Source: Oscillospiraceae bacterium (GTDB lineage: Bacteria; Bacillota_A; Clostridia; Oscillospirales; Ruminococcaceae). Taken from it: a DNA stretch of 7,488 bases. A program made the translations under genes and the position numbers. The stretch covers positions 1-7,488 of the forward strand of contig JAGBFE010000034.1 of NCBI GenBank assembly GCA_018109965.1. The letters run 5' to 3'. The notes beneath the pieces were generated by a model. It did no database searches and was not told where the DNA came from. It saw nothing but the letters and a program-made list of their open reading frames with translations. Below are positions 1 to 5,372 of this stretch, piece by piece (positions within the stretch are counted from its first letter, which is position 1; each line of letters starts with the position of its first letter).

Positions 1-594
1 CACAATGCTGAACTCGGTTTCTGCCATGCCAGGTTCAATATTTGTCACACGGATTCTTGTGTCCATTGTGTCAATTCGCAAACCGTCTGCGATATATCGC
101 ACTGCGGCTTTGGAGGCACAGTATACTGCACCGCCCGCATAAGCTGCATTGCCTGCCACCGAGCCTGTGGTGATTACAATACCAGGCAGATTTTTTTGTA
201 CCATCTGGGGCACAACCGCCTTGATTGTGTAGATAAGTCCTTTTACGTTGGTGTCGATAACCTCGTCGATTTCCTCAATGCGGCCTTCATAAATTTTGTC
301 TGTGCCGCGGGACAAACCTGCATTTGCAACAAGAATTTCGATATCTGACCATTCAGTTGGCAGAGAATTGATTTTGTTCATCACCTGGCGGGAATCTCTC
401 ACATCCATAACAAGAGGATAGGCTTTTGCACCAAGTGCCTCAACCTCCATTTTTGCAGCTTCAAGCATACCTGCGCGGCGCCCTGCAACAATCACGTTGC
501 ACCCGAGTTTTGCAAGTTCTCTGGCGCAGCTGCGTCCAATGCCGCTGGTTGCACCTGTAACCAGTGCAATTTTGCCTTTGATACGACTTTCCAT
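1..594 (-). CDS. SDR-family NAD(P)-dependent dehydrogenase, YdfG-like (partial, C-terminus off window)
   Basis: Classical short-chain dehydrogenase/reductase, of which 198 N-terminal residues are visible; the reading frame stays open to the window edge. The Rossmann dinucleotide motif TGATSGIG is at residues 13-20, followed by a basic AGRR at 37-40 that suggests NADP(H) preference. MDV at 63-65 and NAG at 91-93 are the usual SDR signatures. The catalytic tetrad is complete: N116, S145, Y158 and K162 (YCASK). The stretch IEPGMAETEFS at 186-196 resembles the YdfG/3-hydroxy-acid and serine dehydrogenase subgroup, so oxidation of a 3-hydroxy acid or similar short hydroxy substrate is plausible; the substrate is inference. 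The ATG at 592-594 has an AAAGGAG site at 603-609. The gene lies 40 bases downstream of the FMN-dependent oxidase-like gene on the same strand with no terminator between, so the two are probably cotranscribed. It is cytosolic. Typical family length is about 245-255 residues, so some 50 are missing here. Confidence 0.9.
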   Translation of the reverse strand, partial: MESRIKGKIALVTGATSGIGRSCARELAKLGCNVIVAGRRAGMLEAAKMEVEALGAKAYPLVMDVRDSRQVMNKINSLPTEWSDIEILVANAGLSRGTDKIYEGRIEEIDEVIDTNVKGLIYTIKAVVPQMVQKNLPGIVITTGSVAGNAAYAGGAVYCASKAAVRYIADGLRIDTMDTRIRVTNIEPGMAETEFSIV

Positions 595-634
595 ATATAA
601 ATCTCCTTTGCAGAGTAATATTTGTTATTAAATA

Positions 635-1654
635 CTATGCCTTGTAAAGCATATCGCTGCTGATATCAGCAATGGATTTTGCACCGCACATTGCCATAAC
701 ATCGCAAAGCTCGGTTCTGAGCTTGTCAACGTATGCGGCAATGCCTTCGGTGCCGCCGCCGTAAACAGCTGTCACAAACGGTCTTGCAATCAAAACACCG
801 TCAGCGCCCATGGCAAGTGCTTTGAATACATCAAGGCCTGAACGGATGCCGCCGTCGACCAGAATTGTCATTTCGCCCTTTACAGCTTTTACAATTTCGG
901 GCAGAACTTCGGCGGTGCCTGGTGTGCCGTCCAGCACACGTCCGCCGTGGTTTGAAACCACAATGGCTGATGCGCCCGCTTCTTTGGCTTTGAGTGCGCC
1001 TTTTACTGTCATAACGCCTTTGACAATAAACGGAGCAGGGGAAAGGGAAACAATTTCTTTCAGCTGCTGTGTTGTTTTACTGCCTGCAGGTGGTGTCATA
1101 TTCTTCAAAAACGGCAGACCTGCGGCATCAACATCCATTGCAACGGCAAAGCAGCCGCTGTCTTTGATAAGGTCAAATTTTTCTTTTATTGTGTCGATAT
1201 TCCACGGCTTTATGGTAGGTACACCGCAGCCATCGTATTTTTTTATCATCTGTGCGGCACTTTCCATCACAAGCGGATTGGTCCCGTCCCCTGTGAAAGC
1301 AGCGATGCCGCAGTTTTTTGTGCCTTGAAGCAGAATGTCGTTGAACTCAAGGTCGGTGTGCTTTTCGCCGTAATGCAGTTTTACCGCACCAACAGGACCT
1401 GCAAATACAGGCAGACTGAATGTTTTGCCAAACAGTGTTGCTGTGGTGTCGATTTCTGCGTTTTCGCACAGAGTGTCCATATTTACACGCACTTCCTGCC
1501 ATTTCTGCCAGTTGCGCATTGCCACGTCGCCAATGCCTTTTGCACCCGGGCCCGGGATTGTGTTTTTGCACGCTGTGCCGTTGCACACATAGCAAGCCTT
1601 GCAGAAAGGCCCAATCTGGCTGCGGGCTGCGTCACAAACCTGTTTAAAATCCAT
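635..1654 (-). CDS. FMN-dependent alpha-hydroxy-acid dehydrogenase/oxidase-like protein with Cys-rich N-terminus
   Basis: A 339-residue TIM-barrel flavoprotein of the L-lactate/glycolate oxidase (FMN_dh) family, which oxidises L-2-hydroxy acids to 2-oxo acids. Seen in the sequence are FMN-contacting K212 (IVKGV), catalytic H236 with substrate-carboxylate R239 (SNHGGR), the phosphate-binding stretch DGGIRSGLDVFKAL at 267-280, and R291 (LIARP). The N-terminus is unusual compared with glycolate oxidase: cysteines at 18, 21, 24 and 29 form C-x2-C-x2-C-x4-C. This recalls an Fe-S or zinc site and suggests an electron acceptor other than oxygen in an anaerobe, which is inference. Further cysteines are at 7, 63, 115, 143, 168, 317 and 323. 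The start is set by an AGGT-type GGAGGT site at 1663-1668, 8 bases upstream of ATG. It is the first gene of a minus-strand unit with the SDR gene; an oxidase and dehydrogenase pair acting on hydroxy acids is plausible. It could instead be a type 2 IDI-like FMN enzyme, but the HGGR motif argues for the hydroxy-acid family. Confidence 0.88.
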   Translation of the reverse strand: MDFKQVCDAARSQIGPFCKACYVCNGTACKNTIPGPGAKGIGDVAMRNWQKWQEVRVNMDTLCENAEIDTTATLFGKTFSLPVFAGPVGAVKLHYGEKHTDLEFNDILLQGTKNCGIAAFTGDGTNPLVMESAAQMIKKYDGCGVPTIKPWNIDTIKEKFDLIKDSGCFAVAMDVDAAGLPFLKNMTPPAGSKTTQQLKEIVSLSPAPFIVKGVMTVKGALKAKEAGASAIVVSNHGGRVLDGTPGTAEVLPEIVKAVKGEMTILVDGGIRSGLDVFKALAMGADGVLIARPFVTAVYGGGTEGIAAYVDKLRTELCDVMAMCGAKSIADISSDMLYKA

Positions 1655-1662
1655 ATATAGTT

Positions 1663-1668
1663 ACCTCC
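1663..1668 (-). promoter_or_regulatory. Ribosome binding site of the FMN oxidoreductase gene
   Basis: GGAGGT on the minus strand, 8 bases from the ATG at 1652-1654. It fixes the start of the gene. Confidence 0.8.
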
Positions 1669-1702
1669 GTAAAGAGAAGAATGTCTGTTGCTTCTACTAT
1701 AT

Positions 1703-1732
1703 ATAATACCATACAGTGTATGTATATTTCAA
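1703..1732 (-). promoter_or_regulatory. Sigma-A promoter of the minus-strand oxidoreductase operon, with palindrome in the spacer
   Basis: On the minus strand, TTGAAA (1727-1732) and TATTAT (1703-1708) are separated by 18 bases, a plausible housekeeping promoter about 40 bases upstream of the ribosome binding site. The spacer contains a perfect 13-base palindrome, CATACA-G-TGTATG, at 1710-1722. A repressor bound there would block RNA polymerase. The promoter is inferred from consensus match; the operator role is speculative. Confidence 0.55.
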
Positions 1733-1780
1733 ATATAAAGGGTGTAATAACAGTGAAAATATATACATCTGGATTTTATC

Positions 1781-1840
1781 TGAAAAAGGACCAATTTGAT
1801 GCAAAACAGCACAAAAAATGCTGAAAAATGGACAATTTGA
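1781..1840. repeat. Pair of 19-base direct repeats (1781-1799, 1822-1840)
   Basis: Both copies start TGAAAAA and end CAATTTGA, with a few differences in between (about 16 of 19 identical). Their 41-base spacing is close to four helical turns, so both would face the same side of the DNA. They lie just upstream of the -35 box at 1868, which fits tandem binding sites for a transcription factor. Function is inferred only. Confidence 0.45.
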
Positions 1841-1856
1841 ACAAAAAATTCAAATT
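1834..1856. repeat. Inverted repeat AATTTGAA-N7-TTCAAATT upstream of the leader promoter
   Basis: Perfect 8-base arms at 1834-1841 and 1849-1856 around a 7-base A-rich spacer, ending 11 bases before the -35 box. The left arm overlaps the second copy of the direct repeat. It may be an operator for the methionine-transport promoter; no regulator is identified. Confidence 0.45.
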
Positions 1857-1867
1857 TAAACCAACTA

Positions 1868-1896
1868 TTGACATTGGTTTTGCACAGTGATATAAT
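1868..1896 (+). promoter_or_regulatory. Consensus sigma-A promoter for the methionine leader and metQNI
   Basis: Perfect TTGACA (1868-1873), 17-base spacer, perfect TATAAT (1891-1896). Transcription should start near 1903, about 35 bases before the leader ORF ATG. I see no comparably good promoter between the leader terminator and metQ, so this promoter probably drives the whole operon through the terminator. Confidence 0.85.
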
Positions 1897-1937
1897 ACAA
1901 CCAATTAGTATAAATACTGAGGAAAGGAGAACAGCAT

Positions 1938-2063
1938 ATGAAAAAACTGTATTTCGCAATGGATATGATGATGCAGATGTACATGTGCCGCCGTTACATG
2001 TGCATGTTCCGTGATGCGTTCAAATCCAAAATGTTCTCCAATCCAATTGCTTGTGCCGCTTGA
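1938..2063 (+). CDS. Met-rich 41-residue leader peptide, putative methionine attenuator
   Basis: A small ORF of 41 codons that starts at ATG 1938 with a strong AAAGGAGA site at 1923-1930, directly downstream of a consensus promoter. Ten of 41 residues are methionine (1, 8, 10, 11, 12, 14, 16, 21, 23, 32), eight of them inside residues 8-23, including three consecutive ATG codons (10-12). Three cysteines are at 17, 22 and 39. It begins MKKLYFAMDMMM and ends NPIACAA. The stop codon is 30 bases before an intrinsic terminator, and the next real gene is a methionine-transport lipoprotein. A regulatory amino acid repeated in a short leader before a terminator and a cognate operon is the classical layout of ribosome-mediated attenuation (trp, his and leu leaders are the known cases). 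Alternatively it is a free Met/Cys-rich metal-binding peptide. Translation is well supported by its signals; the attenuator role is inference. Confidence 0.75.
   Translation: MKKLYFAMDMMMQMYMCRRYMCMFRDAFKSKMFSNPIACAA
1977..2005 (+). promoter_or_regulatory. RNA hairpin inside the Met-codon cluster of the leader
   Basis: The arms 1977-1986 and 1996-2005 can form a 10-base-pair stem (one G-U pair) with a 9-base loop. The stem lies over Met codons 14, 16, 21 and 23, so a ribosome stalled for lack of charged tRNA-Met would hold it open. It may be a pause hairpin. The partial self-complementarity comes in part from a repeated ACATGTGC encoding Tyr-Met-Cys twice, so it could be incidental. Confidence 0.4.
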
Positions 2064-2100
2064 TTTAAGGCGCATTAAAGATTAAGATTTTTCAATCGGG
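2059..2100 (+). promoter_or_regulatory. Candidate antiterminator pairing (2059-2065 with 2094-2100)
   Basis: CTTGATT, which covers the leader stop codon, can pair over 7 bases (two G-U) with AATCGGG, the base of the terminator's 5' arm. A ribosome that reaches the stop codon would cover 2059-2065 and let the terminator form; one stalled at earlier Met codons would leave it free. The geometry fits attenuation, but the helix is weak and not proven. Confidence 0.3.
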
Positions 2101-2132
2101 AGACTTTTTGGAGTTTCCCGATTTTTAATTTT
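2094..2132 (+). terminator. Intrinsic terminator between leader peptide and metQ (attenuator)
   Basis: The arms 2094-2105 and 2112-2123 pair over 12 positions (one G-U) around a 6-base loop, and the 3' arm runs into a T-rich tract to 2132. It ends transcription of the leader RNA 150 bases before metQ. Its placement between leader ORF and operon makes it the candidate regulated step. Confidence 0.85.
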
Positions 2133-2148
2133 AAAGGCAGGTATTTTT

Positions 2149-2205
2149 ATGAACCGATGTTTTGAAAAACTGGTGCGGCAGAATTTCCGTTTTGAGCGAA
2201 TGTGA
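2149..2205 (+). CDS. Possible 18-codon mini-ORF between attenuator and metQ (doubtful)
   Basis: ATG at 2149 opens 18 codons (begins MNRCFEKL, ends FERM) with a poor GGCAGG-like site at 2136-2141. It is basic and has no recognisable motif. An isolated TTGACA at 2209-2214 follows but has no TATAAT-like partner at 16-18 bases. Listed because a short ORF here would lie in the readthrough transcript; it may well be noise. Confidence 0.15.
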   Translation: MNRCFEKLVRQNFRFERM

Positions 2206-2282
2206 CCCTTGACACACACAAATATACCGCAAACCACTGATTCTGAATTAAAATAATTTATATAAATTTTAAGGAGCTTATT

Positions 2283-3131
2283 ATGAAAAAATTACTCTCT
2301 TGTTTACTCGTTGCTATCCTCACACTTGCTTGTCTCACAGGCTGCGGCGCAAAATCTGACGCTATCACAATTGCAGTTCCAAACGACACAACAAACGAAG
2401 CACGTGCACTGCTCTTGCTTGAAGAACTTGGCTACATCACACTCAAAGAAGATGCAGGCATCACAGCAACAATCCTTGACATTGCAGAAAACCCATACGG
2501 TATTGAATTTAAAGAAGTTGAAGCAGCACAGCTTCCAAACGTTCTCAGGGACGTTGACTATGCAGTTATCAACTGCAACTACGCAATCGATGCAGGTCTC
2601 AACCCAACAAAAGATGCTCTTGGCATCGAAGGCGCTTCCTCTGCTTACGTTAACATCCTTTGTGTAAAAGAAGGCAATGAAAACGAACCTGTTGTTAAAG
2701 CTCTTGCAGCAGCACTCAGCAGCAAACAGGTTGCAGACTTTATTACAAGCGAATATGACGGCGCTGTTGTTGCAGTAGCAGAAAACCTTACAGACGGCTT
2801 TGACGCTTCCCTTGACTATGCTGCACTTGCAGGCTCCAAAATTTCTGTAGCAGCATCACCAACACCACACGCAGAAGTTCTCAGCGTTGCAAAAGATATC
2901 CTCGCAACAAAAGATATCACTCTTGAAATCGTTGAATTTACAGACTATGTTCAGCCTAACAACGTTGTTGAAAGCGGCGATATCGACGCAAACTACTTCC
3001 AGCACGTTCCATACCTTGATGACTTCAATGCAGAAAACGGCACACACATTGTTTCTGTAGCAGGTATCCACGTTGAACCAATCGGCATCTACGGCGGCAA
3101 ACAGACAAGCCTTGATGCTATCAAACAGTAA
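2283..3131 (+). CDS. metQ: MetQ/NlpA-family methionine-binding lipoprotein, apparently circularly permuted
   Basis: Surface substrate-binding lipoprotein of the methionine ABC importer, 282 residues. Residues 1-20 are a lipoprotein signal peptide and LTGC (18-21) is the lipobox, with C21 the lipidated cysteine. Start: AAGGAG at 2271-2276, 6 bases from ATG. The family identity is clear, but the order is not normal. In ordinary MetQ (for example E. coli), the stretch around DANYFQH, the IGIY segment and a SLD-type motif precede IAVPND, the RALLLL helix and the VNIL region. Here IAVPND is at 30-35, RALLLLEELG at 41-50, AAQLPNVL at 81-88 and YVNILCVKEG at 122-131. The normally N-terminal part follows: ISVAASPTPHAEVL at 187-200, DANYFQH at 235-241 and IGIYGGKQTSLDAI at 267-280. 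Residues about 165-186 link the old C- and N-termini. It heads metN and metI, so function is probably kept. The permutation is read directly from the protein against remembered family order. Confidence 0.9.
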   Translation: MKKLLSCLLVAILTLACLTGCGAKSDAITIAVPNDTTNEARALLLLEELGYITLKEDAGITATILDIAENPYGIEFKEVEAAQLPNVLRDVDYAVINCNYAIDAGLNPTKDALGIEGASSAYVNILCVKEGNENEPVVKALAAALSSKQVADFITSEYDGAVVAVAENLTDGFDASLDYAALAGSKISVAASPTPHAEVLSVAKDILATKDITLEIVEFTDYVQPNNVVESGDIDANYFQHVPYLDDFNAENGTHIVSVAGIHVEPIGIYGGKQTSLDAIKQ

Positions 3132-3143
3132 AATCTAAAATAA

Positions 3144-3177
3144 TTTATCCGTCGGGGCTCATGCATCGGCGGATAAA
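3144..3177 (+). promoter_or_regulatory. Intercistronic hairpin between metQ and metN
   Basis: TTTATCCG (3144-3151) and CGGATAAA (3170-3177) are perfect 8-base inverted arms around an 18-base loop. There is no T run after it, so it is unlikely to be a full terminator. A stem just after a binding-protein gene commonly protects the upstream mRNA and so gives more MetQ than MetN/MetI; that role is inferred here. Confidence 0.5.
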
Positions 3178-3197
3178 AACATATATCGGAGCTTATA

Positions 3198-4214
3198 ATG
3201 ATAAAAATTAAAAATGTATCACGAACCTTCCATATGGCAGACAACGATGTGGAAGCGTTGAAAAATGTTACAATAAATATCGGAAAAGGCGACATTTTTG
3301 GCATTATCGGTACATCCGGTGCAGGCAAAAGTACCCTTGTGCGCTGTATCAATATGCTGGAAAGACCTGACGAAGGTGCAGTTGAAATTGAAGGCGTTGA
3401 CATTGTCAAACTCAGTCCTGCAAAACTCAGGGAGGTGCGCCGCAGCATTGCAATGATTTTTCAGGGCTTCAACCTGCTTATGCAGCGCAACTGCCTTAAA
3501 AATGTATGTTTCCCAATGGAACTTGCAGGCGTAAAAAAGGCCGAAGCGGAAGCAAAAGCACTTGAATTACTGGATATTGTTGGCATTAAAGACAAGGCAA
3601 GTGCCTATCCGTGCGAGCTTTCGGGCGGTCAGCAGCAGCGTGTTGCAATTGCGCGTGCACTTGCAACAAACCCAAAAATTCTCCTTTGTGACGAGGCAAC
3701 AAGTGCACTGGACCCTAACACCACAAACTCCATACTTGAGCTTATCCGAGACATCAACAAAAAGCTTGGTATCACAGTGGTAATCATTACACATCAGATG
3801 AGCGTTGTGGAAAGCATATGCAAACACGTGGCAATTCTTGACCACGGTGTTATTGCTGAACAGGGCGAAGTGACAGAGGTGTTCACAAGTCCAAAATCTG
3901 CAGCAGCACGCAGCCTTGTGTTCCCGGAAGGCGACCCGGGCTCACTTATTGCAGCGGGCGAATGTGACCGCTTTATCCGTGTTGTTTTCAACGGTGCACA
4001 CACAACAGGCAAACCTGTTATTGCAGGTATGGCACTTAACAAAGGCATTGAAGCAAACATTTCCTACGCTTCAACAAAAAGCATTGACGGCAAGGTTTAC
4101 GGCTCAATGCTGCTTGGTATCGACGGCGATGACAGCACAGTTGCAACCGCCATTGAATACCTTACACAGAATGAAGATATTATGGCAGAGGAGGTAATGG
4201 TAAATGTTGGATAA
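3198..4214 (+). CDS. metN: Methionine ABC importer ATP-binding protein MetN with NIL domain
   Basis: Cytoplasmic ATPase of the methionine importer, 338 residues, close to the usual MetN length. Walker A GTSGAGKST is at 38-46, the Q-loop glutamine at 89 (IFQG), the ABC signature LSGGQQQ at 141-147, Walker B ILLCDE at 161-166, and the switch histidine at 199 (THQ). After the ATPase core, residues about 258-338 form the C-terminal NIL domain, an ACT-like methionine sensor that in characterised MetNI causes trans-inhibition when cytosolic methionine is high. The ATG at 3198 has GGAG at 3188-3191. It lies 66 bases after metQ, with a stem-loop between them, and overlaps metI by 11 bases, so it is translationally coupled to the permease. 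Together with the leader, the system would have transcript-level and protein-level methionine feedback. Confidence 0.96.
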   Translation: MIKIKNVSRTFHMADNDVEALKNVTINIGKGDIFGIIGTSGAGKSTLVRCINMLERPDEGAVEIEGVDIVKLSPAKLREVRRSIAMIFQGFNLLMQRNCLKNVCFPMELAGVKKAEAEAKALELLDIVGIKDKASAYPCELSGGQQQRVAIARALATNPKILLCDEATSALDPNTTNSILELIRDINKKLGITVVIITHQMSVVESICKHVAILDHGVIAEQGEVTEVFTSPKSAAARSLVFPEGDPGSLIAAGECDRFIRVVFNGAHTTGKPVIAGMALNKGIEANISYASTKSIDGKVYGSMLLGIDGDDSTVATAIEYLTQNEDIMAEEVMVNVG

Positions 4215-4917
4215 ACTTTTTGCACCTGAAGTTATTTCCGAAACATTGGAAATTATCGCAACACAGTTTCCGCTGGCTATATGGGAAACAGTTTATGTAA
4301 CAGTGCTTTCAACTTTTCTTGCAGTTGTGCTTGGCCTGCCTCTTGGCGTTTTGCTGGTAGCAGGAGAAAAGGACGGCGTTCTGCCGTTGCCAACCTGGCT
4401 TATGCAGATACTCAATCTGGTTATCAATCTTTTGCGCTCCATTCCGTTCCTTATCCTTATGATTCTTGTAATTCCGCTTACAAGATTTATTGTGGGAACA
4501 TCGGTTGGTACAGTGGCTTCAATTGTTCCGCTGGTAATAGCAGCATTCCCGTTTATTGCACGTCTGGTAGAAACCAGTATGCGAGAAGTTAACCCAAATA
4601 TAATCGAAATGGCACAAAGCCTTGGTGCTTCCCCTATGCAGATTATCATTAAGGTTATGATTCCGGAAAGTGTTCCGTCATTGCTTTCCAACCTTACAAC
4701 AGCAATAACAACAATTCTGGGATATTCCGCAATGAGCGGTATCATCGGTGGCGGCGGTCTTGGCAAAATTGCCATCAACTACGGCTATTACCGTTACAAA
4801 TATCTCATTATGATTGTGGCGGTTGTCCTGCTTATCCTTCTGGTGCAGATTTTCCAGAGCATTGGCACACGCCTTGCAGTAAAAACAGACAAACGTCTCA
4901 AACGCAAAGCAAACTAA
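4204..4917 (+). CDS. metI: Methionine ABC importer permease MetI
   Basis: Integral membrane permease of the methionine importer, 237 residues, a little longer than the usual ~217. Hydrophobic segments lie roughly at 25-53, 68-93, 103-122, 158-182 and 200-220, consistent with the five-span MetI fold. The EAA-type coupling motif that docks into MetN is at about 135-154 (EMAQSLGASPMQIIIKVMIP, with the invariant glycine at 141). Family stretches RSIPFLI (78-84), GYSAMSGIIGGGGLG (173-187) and the C-terminal VQIFQSIG are present. The start at 4204 lies inside the end of metN, with a near-perfect GAGGAGGT site at 4188-4195, 8 bases upstream, so expression is coupled to metN. The C-terminal tail is strongly basic (KTDKRLKRK), as expected for a cytoplasmic end. 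It is the last gene before an intrinsic terminator. Confidence 0.96.
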   Translation: MLDKLFAPEVISETLEIIATQFPLAIWETVYVTVLSTFLAVVLGLPLGVLLVAGEKDGVLPLPTWLMQILNLVINLLRSIPFLILMILVIPLTRFIVGTSVGTVASIVPLVIAAFPFIARLVETSMREVNPNIIEMAQSLGASPMQIIIKVMIPESVPSLLSNLTTAITTILGYSAMSGIIGGGGLGKIAINYGYYRYKYLIMIVAVVLLILLVQIFQSIGTRLAVKTDKRLKRKAN

Positions 4918-4940
4918 AAATATTTTTACATAACAAAAGC

Positions 4941-4982
4941 AAATCTCTGTCGGCGCTGTTAACTGACAGAGATTTTTGTTTT
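4941..4982 (+). terminator. Intrinsic terminator of the metQNI operon
   Basis: Perfect 11-base arms at 4941-4951 and 4965-4975 around a 13-base loop, followed by a T-rich tract (4973-4982). Placed 24 bases after the metI stop. Confidence 0.9.
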
Positions 4983-5048
4983 GAATAATTTAAATGAAGT
5001 ATATTTCAGACATTGACAAAACAAATATTACAAATAATGTCAAAAATA

Positions 5049-5077
5049 TTGATTTTAGCATATTATTGTGCTATATT
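5049..5077 (+). promoter_or_regulatory. Sigma-A promoter of the cobalamin-riboswitch transcript
   Basis: TTGATT (5049-5054), 17-base spacer, TATATT (5072-5077). Transcription would start around 5084, just before the riboswitch aptamer. The AT-rich stretch between 4983 and 5048 holds no gene that I can support. Confidence 0.6.
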
Positions 5078-5099
5078 AAAAATGTTCAAAAGTTAATAA

Positions 5100-5292
5100 A
5101 CTTTACAGGTGTCCCGACAGATGTTGGGGTGAAAAGGGAATCAAGTGCAAATCCTGAACGTACTCGCCGCTGTAATAACGGAGTGTTGTCCTGTGTGCTG
5201 TATGCACGTCACTGGGGTTATCCCGGGAAGATAAGGACAGTGTGATGATGTTTAAGTCAGAAGACCTGCCTATAAAGCGTATGTAAAACCAC
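5100..5292 (+). promoter_or_regulatory. Cobalamin (B12) riboswitch aptamer
   Basis: The region shows the ordered landmarks of the adenosylcobalamin-class riboswitch: ACAGGTG near 5105-5111, GGGAATCAAGTGCAAATCC at about 5138-5156, the GCCGCTGTAA core at 5166-5175, a CACTGGG element near 5210, and the B12 box AAGTCAGAAGACCTGCC at 5254-5270 (one base off the common form). It lies between a promoter and an intrinsic terminator and precedes a DUF4430 gene and an ECF S component, so cobalamin binding should switch these genes off. Exact aptamer ends are approximate. Confidence 0.93.
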
Positions 5293-5300
5293 GAGTAATT

Positions 5301-5372
5301 GGTTAGTACATAATCCCTTAAAACGCACAGTGCGCAGGTGTATCTTTAAGGCCTATATGTTTCAGATTAACC
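5301..5372 (+). promoter_or_regulatory. Riboswitch expression platform: candidate antiterminator
   Basis: GGTTAGT (5301-5307) can pair with ATTAACC (5366-5372, one G-U), which includes the base of the terminator's 5' arm. Enclosed within this is a stem of CCTTAAA (5316-5322) with TTTAAGG (5345-5351), itself holding a small perfect hairpin CGCAC-A-GTGCG (5324-5334). These stems would stack into an antiterminator that excludes the terminator when cobalamin is absent. Inferred from complementarity only. Confidence 0.45.

Larger units (their letters stand above)
1733..1867. other. AT-rich divergent intergenic region with repeated elements
   Basis: No credible gene. The region separates the minus-strand oxidoreductase promoter from the plus-strand methionine-transport promoter. 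It holds two near-identical 19-base direct repeats at 1781-1799 and 1822-1840 (both begin TGAAAAA and end CAATTTGA, start-to-start distance 41 bases) and an inverted repeat at 1834-1856. These are good candidates for regulator binding sites. Confidence 0.5.

Noticed and set aside
810..1328. Long plus-strand ORF opposite the FMN oxidoreductase
   Set aside because: Antisense shadow of a gene with clear catalytic motifs; no ribosome site or recognisable domain.
1729..1959. Minus-strand 76-codon hydrophobic ORF in the divergent intergenic region
   Set aside because: It covers the leader promoter and the leader start, is AT-driven and has no ribosome site.
1903..2132. SAM riboswitch or Met T-box upstream of metQ
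   Set aside because: I looked for S-box core motifs and the T-box consensus (AGGGTGGNACCGCG-like) and found neither; the region is instead a Met-rich ORF plus a terminator. A covariance-model search would be decisive.
5013..5043. TTGACA ... TGTCAA inverted repeat before the riboswitch promoter
   Set aside because: Only 6-base arms, 19 bases apart in very AT-rich DNA; no -10 box at the right distance from the TTGACA, so neither promoter nor operator is well supported.
4994..5245. 83-codon plus-strand ORF
   Set aside because: It runs through the cobalamin riboswitch promoter and aptamer, has no ribosome binding site and no protein-like composition; the conserved RNA explains the sequence.
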